Source: Paraburkholderia phenoliruptrix (GTDB lineage Bacteria > Pseudomonadota > Gammaproteobacteria > Burkholderiales > Burkholderiaceae). From it: a stretch of 64,000 nt of DNA. The DNA lies in the NCBI RefSeq assembly GCF_902859825.1, contig NZ_CADIKB010000017.1:1-64000 (forward strand), written 5' to 3'. The first letter of the stretch is position 1. Each line of letters begins with the position of its first letter. The position numbers were made by a program, and so were the translations under genes. The notes under the pieces were generated by a model, which had not been told where the DNA came from, made no database searches, and saw only the letters and a program-made list of their open reading frames with translations. Positions 24,847-33,128 of this stretch are shown here, piece after piece.

Positions 24847-26270
24847 TGTCCGTTCCTGATGGTCCACTTGCCGGTATTGCTGTCGACCGCGCCATTGAGT
24901 CCGTTGCGCGCGAGGCGCTTGCCGAAATCCGGATCGAGCTTGACCTCGGGCTTGAAGGTGACGTCGAGCCGCCGGTCGTGATAGTCAAGCGCGGCGATGC
25001 CGTTGACGGGCACGGGCGGCAGTGACCGCGCGAGGCCATCGGCGAGTGAGAGGAAGTCGTCGGGCGACAGCTCGCCGGCAGCCACGCGCAACTGCTGCAA
25101 TTGACGCGACATCTGATCGGGCGCATCGAGCACGACGGTCGTCTTCGGGAAGGCGTTGAGCAGCAGCTCGGTCATCTGCGTGTTGATGGCGTCGCGCTGG
25201 CGCGAAAGCATCAGCCACTGCACATTGGCACCGACAATCGCGACCAGCAGCGCGCCGACCGCGAGCAGCACCGGCAGGCGCAGGCGGCGCAGCGTCGCGC
25301 GATCGAGCCGCCACGGCTGCGACGCGAACTCGAACTGGCACAGATCGAAGCGGCACGCGAGCGCGCGGCGCGCGAGCTGCTCGAACGGCAAGGGACTCGC
25401 GCCGTGCACATGGGCGGCCAGCCGCGCGGGGCTGCTCGCACCGAGGCTCGGCTCGTTGCCCGGCACCTCGGTCAGCATGTGGAGCGAGACCGGCGCGGCG
25501 CCGGCGAGGGCAGCGAGCGTCGCGTTCACCGCGCTCGCGGGCACGGCCAGCCCTTCGCCTTGCGCGCCGCGCGCAATCGCCAGTTCGACGCGCGGCGGGC
25601 CGCTTTGCGCCGCGCCTTCCAGCAGCATGGCCGGCGCCGTTTGCACGACCGCGCCGAGCACGGCCGCCACCATCGGCACGACTTCCGATGCGGCGTCGGC
25701 AGATGCACTGGGCGCGCCTGGCTTCGGCGGCGCCTCGCGCAGGGAAGCGCCCGCGCCCGCCAGCGCCGGCTCGGGCGCGTTCGCCGTCTGTGTCGCTTCT
25801 TCGGCCACCTGGACCGGCGCGGACAGCGGCGCCTCCGGCAGGCAGCGCGTGACCGGCACCGCGCGCAGGCTGCGGTGACCCGCTGCGGAAAACGCCTCGC
25901 AGATGAAACGGAACCATCCCCGGTCGATGATCGCGAGGATCTGCCGTCCGCCCGCGGCCGGTTGCGGATCGACGGCGATGTGGCAGGTTTGCGGGTCCTG
26001 GATGAGCTGATCCTCGACGATGTTCGGCAACGCCTGGCGCAGCTTCGGCCCGCGCAGCGGCGGCAGCGTGGCGGGCATCATCAGCAGGTCGCGCGCGGCG
26101 ACCATCAGCACCGTCGACGTGGCGCGCGGCAGCAGCGCGAGCGCCGAGCGCCCGGCCCGCTGCGTGCGTCCCGACTTGTCGAGCAGCACGAACGGCAAGT
26201 CCGGCAGTTGCCATTCCTGCGACGGCACCGCCGGATCACGCGGCGGCAATAAGACGATCAGCGTGCTCAA
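24843..26270 (-). CDS. gspL: Type II secretion system protein L
   Basis: A 475-residue GspL, the inner-membrane protein linking the GspE ATPase to GspM and the pseudopilus. An actin-like cytoplasmic domain occupies roughly residues 1-330, including QALPNIVEDQLIQDP. A transmembrane helix follows near residue 350 (LPVLLAVGALLVAIVGANV) and then a periplasmic ferredoxin-like domain. An Ala/Pro-rich insertion at about 150-200 interrupts the cytoplasmic domain, as in other Burkholderia homologues. It is 28 nt after gspK and overlaps gspM. Confidence 0.9.
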   Translation of the reverse strand: MSTLIVLLPPRDPAVPSQEWQLPDLPFVLLDKSGRTQRAGRSALALLPRATSTVLMVAARDLLMMPATLPPLRGPKLRQALPNIVEDQLIQDPQTCHIAVDPQPAAGGRQILAIIDRGWFRFICEAFSAAGHRSLRAVPVTRCLPEAPLSAPVQVAEEATQTANAPEPALAGAGASLREAPPKPGAPSASADAASEVVPMVAAVLGAVVQTAPAMLLEGAAQSGPPRVELAIARGAQGEGLAVPASAVNATLAALAGAAPVSLHMLTEVPGNEPSLGASSPARLAAHVHGASPLPFEQLARRALACRFDLCQFEFASQPWRLDRATLRRLRLPVLLAVGALLVAIVGANVQWLMLSRQRDAINTQMTELLLNAFPKTTVVLDAPDQMSRQLQQLRVAAGELSPDDFLSLADGLARSLPPVPVNGIAALDYHDRRLDVTFKPEVKLDPDFGKRLARNGLNGAVDSNTGKWTIRNGQ

Positions 26271-26298
26271 AGGCCACTCTCTCTGGGAAAGGCGTTGT

Positions 26299-27558
26299 TC
26301 ATAGTTGGTCTTGCACCCGCACGATACGCGTAGTGTGAGTCAAAGCGTCGCGATAGACGAGAGTCGTGCGATCCACCTCGGCGCGCTCGTGCTGCACGCG
26401 GCCGTGAATCAGGAAGTAATTGGTGTTGACGTCGAACTGGTTGGGATCGATCGACACCTGCTGCACGCCCGCGCCGCGCAACGCGAGCTGCACGTCGCCG
26501 ACGTTATGAAAAAACACCGTCTGCCGGCGCGCGACGAACGCCTGCGCCGAAGACAGGCTCATGCCCGGCACGACCGCCGCAATCACCTCGGCGGAGGCCG
26601 TGTTCATGTTGACCGCCGTCACCGTGGGCAGCACGGTAACAAAGGGCCGCAGGCGCGCGACCATCTCCGGCGTGTAGCCGGGAATGTCGAGCAGCGAATC
26701 CACGCTCGTCATTTGCAGCGGCGCGTGGGCGGCGCTGTCCTCGCTGTCTTCTATGCCGGGTTTGTCGGTGAAGCCGCCGCCCGTTGCGCCACCCATCGCA
26801 CCACTCTGGATAGCCGGCGTGGAGGTCGTGCCGGACGTGGACGTCACCGTCTGAAACCGCGTGGCCGATTGCATCAGGCTCGCGCGCACCTGCACCGCCG
26901 TGTTCTTCGCGAGCTGGCTGTTCACGCCGAGCGAGACGAGGAGTCGCTGATACGCGCCGATCTGCTCCGCGTCGAGCTGCATGACGCCGGGCGCCGGGCT
27001 CGCCACCAGGTTGCGCAAATTGAACTTCGCCTGGGCGTCCTCGATCGACCCCGACAGGTAGGTCGCCGCGCCTTGCTGCGCGCGCACCTCGCCGATCTGG
27101 CCGAGGAAGTCGGAGAGCCGCGTCTTCGCGATCGGCACGCCCCACACGCCGCCGAGATACGTGATGCCCGCCGACGTATCGCCTTCCGAGCGAAGAATCA
27201 GGCGCGTCCAGTCGAGCGCACCGCGCGCGACCCATTGCGCCTGCGCGAGCAGACGCTGGTTCTCGATCCGGCGAACCTGGACTTGCTGACGCCACAGCAT
27301 GCCGGAGACGAGGATCGCCGACAGCGCGACCACGAGCAATGCGCTGATGATGGCCGCGCCGCGCTGCCGTGACCGCTGTTGCAGCGGTTGCGCCGGCTGC
27401 GGCCGTTGCGCCGGTCCTGGCCGTTGCGGCTGTCGCGCTCGCTTCCCGCAACTGCGCGCCGCGCCGCGCGGGCCGCGTTGCGCGCGCAGCGCCGGAGCCG
27501 GAGCGGGAGCCGCAGCCTGAGCCGAAGCCGCATAGCCAGCATGGAAGGAGAACCTCAT
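26299..27558 (-). CDS. gspK: Type II secretion system minor pseudopilin GspK with unusual long leader
   Basis: A 419-residue GspK, the largest minor pseudopilin at the pseudopilus tip. The prepilin motif is RQRGAAIISALLVVALSAIL, with cleavage expected after RG and no Glu at +5, as is normal for GspK. The large globular domain with SLLDIPGYTPEMVARLRPFVT follows. The oddity is the leader: about 65 residues of Ala, Pro, Arg and Gln precede the cleavage site where 6-15 are usual. It is encoded by degenerate repeats of a GTTGCGGC-like unit at about 27360-27530. ATG 27558 is chosen; a TTG lies at 27570. The true start could be an internal non-ATG codon. It directly abuts the gspJ stop. Confidence 0.88.
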   Translation of the reverse strand: MRFSFHAGYAASAQAAAPAPAPALRAQRGPRGAARSCGKRARQPQRPGPAQRPQPAQPLQQRSRQRGAAIISALLVVALSAILVSGMLWRQQVQVRRIENQRLLAQAQWVARGALDWTRLILRSEGDTSAGITYLGGVWGVPIAKTRLSDFLGQIGEVRAQQGAATYLSGSIEDAQAKFNLRNLVASPAPGVMQLDAEQIGAYQRLLVSLGVNSQLAKNTAVQVRASLMQSATRFQTVTSTSGTTSTPAIQSGAMGGATGGGFTDKPGIEDSEDSAAHAPLQMTSVDSLLDIPGYTPEMVARLRPFVTVLPTVTAVNMNTASAEVIAAVVPGMSLSSAQAFVARRQTVFFHNVGDVQLALRGAGVQQVSIDPNQFDVNTNYFLIHGRVQHERAEVDRTTLVYRDALTHTTRIVRVQDQL

Positions 27559-27559
27559 C

Positions 27560-28285
27560 TCATTCTCCAATCAGAAAAACGCGCGTGATGGGCCGCGCGA
27601 GCGACTTCGCACCCACGCTCACTTCCAGCCCGGTCACCGAACGCGGCAGGGGCGAGTTGCCGAGCTGCGGCACCTTCAGGTTGTTGTCGGCCTCGGTGAT
27701 CGCGCCTTGCACGTCCTTCATCTGCGTGGTCCAGCCGACGCGTGGCACGTACAGGCGCGCCGAAATCGCGCCGACGCCGCCCATCAGCGGGACGGCCGAC
27801 CAGCCTTCGCCTTCTCCGCCGCGCGAGGCCGCGCGCAGATCGCCGATATTGGCCAGCGGCGGCGACGCATAGCGGACCACGCGGCCCTCGGTAACGCGGT
27901 AGCGCACCACCTGCAATCGCGGCGCCGAACCCGGCAGGTGCATCTGCCGTACGATCTGCAAGGCGTCCCCCGCGAGCGAGACGGCGGGCTGGCCGGATTC
28001 GTCGTCGGAGGCAGCCTGACGCGCGTCGATGCGCATCTGGTCGAACAGCTGGGCGAAGACACGCTCGTCTTCCATCGCGTTCGTGATGGTCTGCCGCCCG
28101 CGGATGATCTGGTCAAGCCCACGCCACGACAGCACGGCAATCACCGCCATGATCGCAATCGCGACCAGCAGCTCGATGAGCGTGAAGCCGCGGGCGCCAC
28201 GGCGGCTCAAGCGGCTCAAGCGACTCCGGCGGCTTGCGTGGCCGACGTGGCTGAGGCCGCGCTCAGAGCGAACGGTTTGTTTCAT
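27560..28285 (-). CDS. gspJ: Type II secretion system minor pseudopilin GspJ
   Basis: A 241-residue GspJ. The class III prepilin signal RGFTLIELLVAIAIMAVIAV places cleavage after G33, with Phe +1 and Glu +5. GspJ forms the tip complex with GspI and GspK. The leader of about 33 residues is long and contains RRSRLSRLSRRG, encoded by 9-nt repeats (28195-28240). The gene begins inside the end of gspI (23-nt overlap). Confidence 0.92.
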   Translation of the reverse strand: MKQTVRSERGLSHVGHASRRSRLSRLSRRGARGFTLIELLVAIAIMAVIAVLSWRGLDQIIRGRQTITNAMEDERVFAQLFDQMRIDARQAASDDESGQPAVSLAGDALQIVRQMHLPGSAPRLQVVRYRVTEGRVVRYASPPLANIGDLRAASRGGEGEGWSAVPLMGGVGAISARLYVPRVGWTTQMKDVQGAITEADNNLKVPQLGNSPLPRSVTGLEVSVGAKSLARPITRVFLIGE

Positions 28286-28676
28286 TCGCGACCACCGTGA
28301 CCATCTGGGCGAGATTGCCGGAGCGTCCGGGCATCGTCACCTTCACTTCCACGCGACGGAACACCGGATTGGGCGTCGCCGTCACCTGCTCGGTACAGAT
28401 CAGCTGCAAATTGCCCTGCGAACAGTCGAAGCTGATCGAGCCGACATTCGGCCACGCATGCGTGAGACGCAACTGCGCAAGCGTGTTGTCGGCGCTCCAG
28501 CCGGCTAACAGCCGCCGGTGAAGGTCGGCCTCGCCGCTCGCGAGCCCGCCGACCGCGCGCAGCGACGCGGCCAGCGCGACCGCGATGATGGCAAGCGCGA
28601 CCAGCACTTCGATCATCGTGAAACCGCGTTCGCGGTGCGCGGCGCCGCGCGCCGCCGTGCTGCTGCGACGACGCAT
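28263..28676 (-). CDS. gspI: Type II secretion system minor pseudopilin GspI
   Basis: A 137-residue GspI with prepilin signal RERGFTMIEVLVALAIIAVA and cleavage after the Gly, Phe +1, Glu +5. It initiates assembly of the GspIJK tip. Two cysteines (FDCSQG and LICTEQ) may form a disulfide. The start at 28676 lies 1 nt after the gspH stop; longer in-frame starts overlap gspH and lack similarity. It overlaps gspJ by 23 nt. Confidence 0.92.
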   Translation of the reverse strand: MRRRSSTAARGAAHRERGFTMIEVLVALAIIAVALAASLRAVGGLASGEADLHRRLLAGWSADNTLAQLRLTHAWPNVGSISFDCSQGNLQLICTEQVTATPNPVFRRVEVKVTMPGRSGNLAQMVTVVANETNRSL

Positions 28677-28677
28677 G

Positions 28678-29184
28678 TCAATGCACCTCGTAGCGGCCAT
28701 TGCCGGTGCCGACGATCGTCGCGCGGCCCACGGCGGAAAAGAGCGTGACGCGCACGGGCACGTCGATGGCCTCGGTGCCGAACACCACACGGCTCGCCTG
28801 CGAGCTCGAACCCGGATAGTCGATCGTCACGCCGGTCACGCCGCCTTCCCACTGGCGCGGCTTGAGCAGGTCGTCGCGCAGCGGACGCCAGCCGTCTTCC
28901 GTGCGCATGTCGAAACGAAAGCCGCCGTCGAGCGGCTGCCACGCGATGGGGTGCGCGCGCACCTGCGCCTCGTCGCCGGCCGATTCGAACAGCAGCGCAA
29001 GACGCTGCGCCTCTTCGTTCAGGTCGGTGCGCGGATTGCGCGTCATCGTCAACGCCGTGAGGGAAACCAGCAGGCCGGCAATCACCAGCACCACCATCAT
29101 TTCGAGCAGTGTGAAGCCCGTCTGATGCTGGCGTCTCGCGCCTGCACTCGGGCTTGCAATCGGGCTTGCGTTCGGGCTTGCCAT
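28678..29184 (-). CDS. gspH: Type II secretion system minor pseudopilin GspH
   Basis: A GspH pseudopilin of about 168 residues. The prepilin signal is TGFTLLEMMVVLVIAGLLVS, cleaved after Gly with Phe +1 and Glu +5, and a GspH-type globular domain follows. The ATG at 29184 with AAGG about 9 nt upstream gives a 28-residue leader. A GTG at 29289, overlapping the gspG stop, is an alternative that gives 203 residues. The leader contains the repeat ASPNASPIASP from a tandem CGGGCTTGC-type DNA unit. It links the major pseudopilus to the GspIJK tip. Confidence 0.88.
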   Translation of the reverse strand: MASPNASPIASPSAGARRQHQTGFTLLEMMVVLVIAGLLVSLTALTMTRNPRTDLNEEAQRLALLFESAGDEAQVRAHPIAWQPLDGGFRFDMRTEDGWRPLRDDLLKPRQWEGGVTGVTIDYPGSSSQASRVVFGTEAIDVPVRVTLFSAVGRATIVGTGNGRYEVH

Positions 29185-29279
29185 GTCGCCGGCCTTGCCG
29201 CGGCCTCCGTCAGCCACGCGCACAAGCGCCTGCGCCGCGCGCAGCGGCGAATGAATCACGACACGCGTGTTGCCGGCGT

Positions 29280-29744
29280 CTATTGCCACGAGCCCACATC
29301 GGCGTCATTACCTTCGCCGCCCGCCTTGCCGTCCGCGCCGTAGCTGAACACGTCGATCTCGCCGTGCACGCCCGGGTTCAGATACTGATAGCTGTTGCCC
29401 CACGGATCGTTCGGCAGACGCTCCAGATAGCCGCCGTCCTTCCAGTTGTTCGGCACGGGATCTGTCGCGGGCTTTTCGATCAATGCGCGCAGGCCTTGCT
29501 CCTGCGTCGGATAACGGCCGTTGTCCAGACGATAAAGCTTGAGCGCCTGCATCACCGTGCCGATGTCCTGCTTGGCGGCCACGCGCCGCGCTTCGTCGGG
29601 ACGACTCATGATTTTCGGCACGATCAACGCGGCCAGAATGCCGAGAATCGCGATCACGACCATGATTTCGATCAGCGTGAAGCCGCGTTGACGACGGCTG
29701 CGCAGACCCGCGATTGCTGTGCGGCGAGTGGTCGACAGTTGCAT
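29280..29744 (-). CDS. gspG: Type II secretion system major pseudopilin GspG
   Basis: A 154-residue major pseudopilin. The prepilin motif is QRGFTLIEIMVVIAILGILA with a 20-residue basic leader. The GspG body is complete, including PNNWKDGGYLERLPNDPWGN and the C-terminal calcium-site region DVFSYGADGKAGGEGNDADVGSW (quoted in part as FSYGADGKAGGEG). It polymerises into the periplasmic pseudopilus piston. First gene of the gspG-N operon, divergent from gspC with a 146-nt AT-richer gap. Confidence 0.96.
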   Translation of the reverse strand: MQLSTTRRTAIAGLRSRRQRGFTLIEIMVVIAILGILAALIVPKIMSRPDEARRVAAKQDIGTVMQALKLYRLDNGRYPTQEQGLRALIEKPATDPVPNNWKDGGYLERLPNDPWGNSYQYLNPGVHGEIDVFSYGADGKAGGEGNDADVGSWQ

Positions 29745-29890
29745 AGCTTGCTACCTCTTTCAGATAAATTTTTGACTGCGGGCGTTAGCGTCCAGCAGTT
29801 TCGATGCCATTGAACACGCCCGGCCGGTCATTTTAATGTCATGCAGTTGAAGGGTTTCAACGCAACGCAATTTTCACAATAGTCCGTACA

Positions 29891-30313
29891 ATGATGCGCA
29901 TGAACGCCCTCCAAATCCGCCTTTTGTCGCTCGCGCTGTTCGCCGTTTTTTGCGCGACGCTGACCTACTGGGTCATCACGCTCACCACGATGTCCGGCGC
30001 GCCTCTGCCGGCAGCCGCCGCGCACCCGCAGGTCTCGACCGAGCAGGCGGCCACGCTGTTCGGCGGGCAGCTCACGCGCACGGTCAACCAGGACGTACAT
30101 CTGTTCGGCATTCTCGCGCTGCGCGAAGGCGCCGCGGCCATTGTCAGCGTGGGCGGCGAGCCGCCGCATGCCGTGTCGCTCGGCAGCACGCTGATGCAAG
30201 GCGCGAAGCTCTCCGAAGTACGCGCCCGCTCTATCGTGATCGACCGCAACGGCGCGCATTCCGAAATATTTCTGCCGGCCAACGCAGCGGGCCCGACCAT
30301 CTACGTTCGCTAA
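29891..30313 (+). CDS. gspC: Type II secretion system protein C, short form
   Basis: A 140-residue GspC: a cytoplasmic head, one membrane helix (LALFAVFCATLTYWVITL, about residues 14-31), a linker, and the homology region that contacts the secretin GspD (LFGILALREGAAAIVSVGGEPPHAVSLG, cited from its ends). The usual C-terminal PDZ or coiled-coil domain of 80-100 residues is absent and the protein stops right after the homology region, which seems normal for Burkholderia. It is transcribed opposite to the rest, between gspG and gspF, and ends 30 nt from gspF. Confidence 0.88.
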   Translation: MMRMNALQIRLLSLALFAVFCATLTYWVITLTTMSGAPLPAAAAHPQVSTEQAATLFGGQLTRTVNQDVHLFGILALREGAAAIVSVGGEPPHAVSLGSTLMQGAKLSEVRARSIVIDRNGAHSEIFLPANAAGPTIYVR

Positions 30314-30343
30314 AGCGCGGCCGGCCCGGCCGCACCCTGCAGG

Positions 30344-31561
30344 TCACTGCACCAGGTTGTTCAACTCGATGATCGGCAGCATCACCGCCAGCACGATCAC
30401 CAGCACCACGCCGCCCATTGCCAGAATCAGAAGCGGCTCCAGCAGACTCGTCAGGAACATCGTGCGGCGCTCGAGCTCGCGCGCTTCGCCTTCGGCGGCA
30501 CGGTCGAGCATCGTGGTGACGTCGCCCGTCGCTTCGCCCGAACGGATCAGGTGAACCAGCACCGGCGGAAACGTCTTCGTATTGCCAAGCGCGCGTGACA
30601 GCGACGTGCCTTCGCGCACGCGCACGATGGCGTCATCGATATTGCCGCGCATCGCCGTGTTGCTGAGCGTTTCGGCGGCGGCTTGCAGCGCGCGCAGAAT
30701 CGGCACGCCGGCCGCCGTCAGAATGCCGAGCGTGCTCGCGAACCGCACGGTGTTGTAGCCGCGCACGAGCTTGCCGAGAAGCGGCGCGGTGAGCAGCCAC
30801 CGGTCGAACGCGAGGCGCGGACCGGCTTGCCGCAGCGTGGAGCGCACCACATAGAACAGCACCGCGACGGCGATCAGCACGGCCCACCACCAGTTCCGCA
30901 CGAAGCCCGAGAGCGCCATCATCATGATGGTGAGAAAGGGTAGTTGCTGCTTCGTGCTCGCGAACACGTTGACCACCTGCGGCACCACGTAGCTGAGCAG
31001 AAACGTGACGATACCGAACGCAATGATCGTGACGATGGTCGGGTAGGTGAACGCAAGCACGATCTTCTGCTTGAGCGCGTTGCGTTGCTCGATATAGTCA
31101 GCGAGCCGCGAGAGCACGAGGCCGAGTTTGCCGGTGTGTTCGCCCGCCGCAACCAGCGCGCGGTAAATCTCGGGGAAATCTTTCGGATGCTGCGAGAGCG
31201 CATTCGCGAGCGAATGGCCGCCGAGCACTTCGGCGCGGATCGCCGCCATCAATTCGCGGATGTAGTCGCGCTCCGATTGCTCGGTGAGCACGGCGAGCGC
31301 TTCGTCGAGCGGCAGGCCGGCAATCAGCAGACTCGCGAGTTGCCGCGTGAGAATGGCCTGCTCGCGCTGCGACAGCCGCCGCCCCAACGAAAGCCGCTGA
31401 TTGCGCTCACCGCGCGTGCGAGTGGCCGCCGGTTCGACGACGAGCGGCGTGAGCCCTTGCGAACGCAGATTGGTCCGCGCGCCGCGCGCGCTGTCCGCGT
31501 CGAGCACGCCTTTTTGCGCCTTGCCCGCCGCGTCGATCGCCTCAAAACGGAATGCCGGCAT
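30344..31561 (-). CDS. gspF: Type II secretion system inner-membrane platform protein GspF
   Basis: A 405-residue GspF with two T2SSF domains (about residues 70-195 and 275-395) and three membrane spans (near 170, 225 and 375). Motifs include FRFEAIDAAGKAQKGVLDA at the start, AGEHTGKLGLVLSRLADY and RSGEATGDVTTMLDRAA. It anchors the pseudopilus assembly platform and interacts with GspE and GspL. It lies 4 nt after gspE in the gspDEF operon. Confidence 0.95.
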   Translation of the reverse strand: MPAFRFEAIDAAGKAQKGVLDADSARGARTNLRSQGLTPLVVEPAATRTRGERNQRLSLGRRLSQREQAILTRQLASLLIAGLPLDEALAVLTEQSERDYIRELMAAIRAEVLGGHSLANALSQHPKDFPEIYRALVAAGEHTGKLGLVLSRLADYIEQRNALKQKIVLAFTYPTIVTIIAFGIVTFLLSYVVPQVVNVFASTKQQLPFLTIMMMALSGFVRNWWWAVLIAVAVLFYVVRSTLRQAGPRLAFDRWLLTAPLLGKLVRGYNTVRFASTLGILTAAGVPILRALQAAAETLSNTAMRGNIDDAIVRVREGTSLSRALGNTKTFPPVLVHLIRSGEATGDVTTMLDRAAEGEARELERRTMFLTSLLEPLLILAMGGVVLVIVLAVMLPIIELNNLVQ

Positions 31562-31565
31562 ACGC

Positions 31566-33128
31566 TTACGCTCCGCCCGTCACGCGAATCACTTCTTCGA
31601 GCGACGTGAGTCCCGAGGCGAGCCAGCGCTCCGCGTCCTCGCGCAGCGTGTGCATGCCTTGTGCGCGGCCGGCGGCGAGAATGTCGGCGTCCGATGCATT
31701 GCGGTGAATCAGCGAGCGGATGTCGTCGTCGATGAGAAGCAGTTCGTAAACGCCGCGCCGGCCCGCATAGCCCGACTGGCCGCACTTGTCGCAGCCGACC
31801 GGATGCCAATGGACGCGACCGTCTTCCTCGACGCGCTGTTCGCGGCACACCGGACACAAGCGCCGCACGAGCCGCTGCGCCAGCACGCCCAATAACGACG
31901 ACGCCAGCAGATACGGCTCGACGCCCATGTCGGTCAGACGCGTGACGGCGGAGGCGGCGTCGTTGGTATGCAGCGTGGCCAGCACGAGGTGGCCGGTCAG
32001 CGAAGCCTGCACGGCGATCTGCGCGGTTTCCAGATCGCGGATTTCGCCGATCATGATGACGTCGGGGTCCTGCCGCAGAATGGAGCGCAGCGCACGCGCG
32101 AAGGTCATGCCGATCCGCTCGTTGACCTGCGTCTGGCCGATGCCCGACAGGTCGTATTCGATCGGATCTTCCACCGTCATGATGTTGGTGGTCGCCGTCT
32201 CGAGCCGCGACATCGACGCATACAGCGTGGTGGTCTTGCCCGAGCCGGTCGGGCCGGTCACGAGTACGATGCCGTGCGGCCGGCCGATCAGCTTGTCGAA
32301 CTTGCCGAGCGTGTCCGGGCCCATGCCGAGCGCCTCGAGGTTCAGGCGCGTGGCGTCTTTTTCCAGCAGACGCAGCACCGCGCGCTCGCCGTGGCCGGTG
32401 GGCAGCGTCGAGACCCGCACGTCGACCGGACGCCCGCCCACGCGCAGCGTGATGCGGCCGTCCTGCGGCAGGCGTTTTTCGGCGATATCCAGCTGCGCCA
32501 TGATCTTGATCCGCGAAATCAGCGCGCCGTGCAGCGCTTTTTTCGGGCGCACGACGTCGCGCAGCGTGCCGTCGACGCGAAAGCGCACCACCGACGCGTT
32601 CTCGAACGGTTCGATATGAATGTCCGATGCCTGTTCGCGCGCGGCCTGCGTGAGAAGCGCATTGATCATGCGGATGATCGGCGCGTCGTCTTCCGATTCC
32701 AGCAGGTCTTCCACTTCGGGAATGTCCTGCATCAGGCGCGACAGATCGACTTCACCTTCCACCTCGCCGACCACCTGCGCCGCGCTGCCGTCCTGGCGCG
32801 CGTAGGCCTGGTTGATCGCCTGCGCGAGTTCGTCCGCGGGCAGGCGCACCACCGAGACCGCGCCGAAATTGCGCGCGACTTCCGCGAGCGCGGCTTCGCT
32901 CGTGCGCTCGCTGATCCACACCTCGAGGCTGTCCGCGTGCTGATGCGCGACGAGAATCTGGCCGCTGCGCGCGAAGCCGTACGGCACGAGCCGCGCGGCG
33001 ACGGCCGACGGCGCCGCGCGTTCCGCCTGCCCGATCACGTCCGCGGATGAAAGACCGGCGGCCGGCGCTCCGGCCCGCGACGATGCCGGCGACGTTGACG
33101 CTGACGGCGGCATGGACGGCGTATTCAC
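31566..33128 (-). CDS. gspE: Type II secretion system ATPase GspE
   Basis: A 520-residue secretion ATPase. An N-terminal GspE_N domain precedes the P-loop GPTGSGKTTT, the Asp box (IMTVEDPIEYDLSGIGQTQVN, cited from VEDPIEY), Walker B DPDVIMIGEIRD and the His box LVLATLHTNDA. The tetracysteine zinc motif is present as CPVC...CDKCG. The GTG at 33128 overlaps the gspD TGA (GTGA) and is taken as start; an ATG 15 nt inside is an alternative. It powers pseudopilus extension from the cytoplasm. Confidence 0.94.
   Translation of the reverse strand: MNTPSMPPSASTSPASSRAGAPAAGLSSADVIGQAERAAPSAVAARLVPYGFARSGQILVAHQHADSLEVWISERTSEAALAEVARNFGAVSVVRLPADELAQAINQAYARQDGSAAQVVGEVEGEVDLSRLMQDIPEVEDLLESEDDAPIIRMINALLTQAAREQASDIHIEPFENASVVRFRVDGTLRDVVRPKKALHGALISRIKIMAQLDIAEKRLPQDGRITLRVGGRPVDVRVSTLPTGHGERAVLRLLEKDATRLNLEALGMGPDTLGKFDKLIGRPHGIVLVTGPTGSGKTTTLYASMSRLETATTNIMTVEDPIEYDLSGIGQTQVNERIGMTFARALRSILRQDPDVIMIGEIRDLETAQIAVQASLTGHLVLATLHTNDAASAVTRLTDMGVEPYLLASSLLGVLAQRLVRRLCPVCREQRVEEDGRVHWHPVGCDKCGQSGYAGRRGVYELLLIDDDIRSLIHRNASDADILAAGRAQGMHTLREDAERWLASGLTSLEEVIRVTGGA

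Noticed and set aside
26299..27558. Missing Glu at +5 of the GspK pilin segment as a defect
   Set aside because: Lack of Glu +5 is a known feature of GspK tip pseudopilins.
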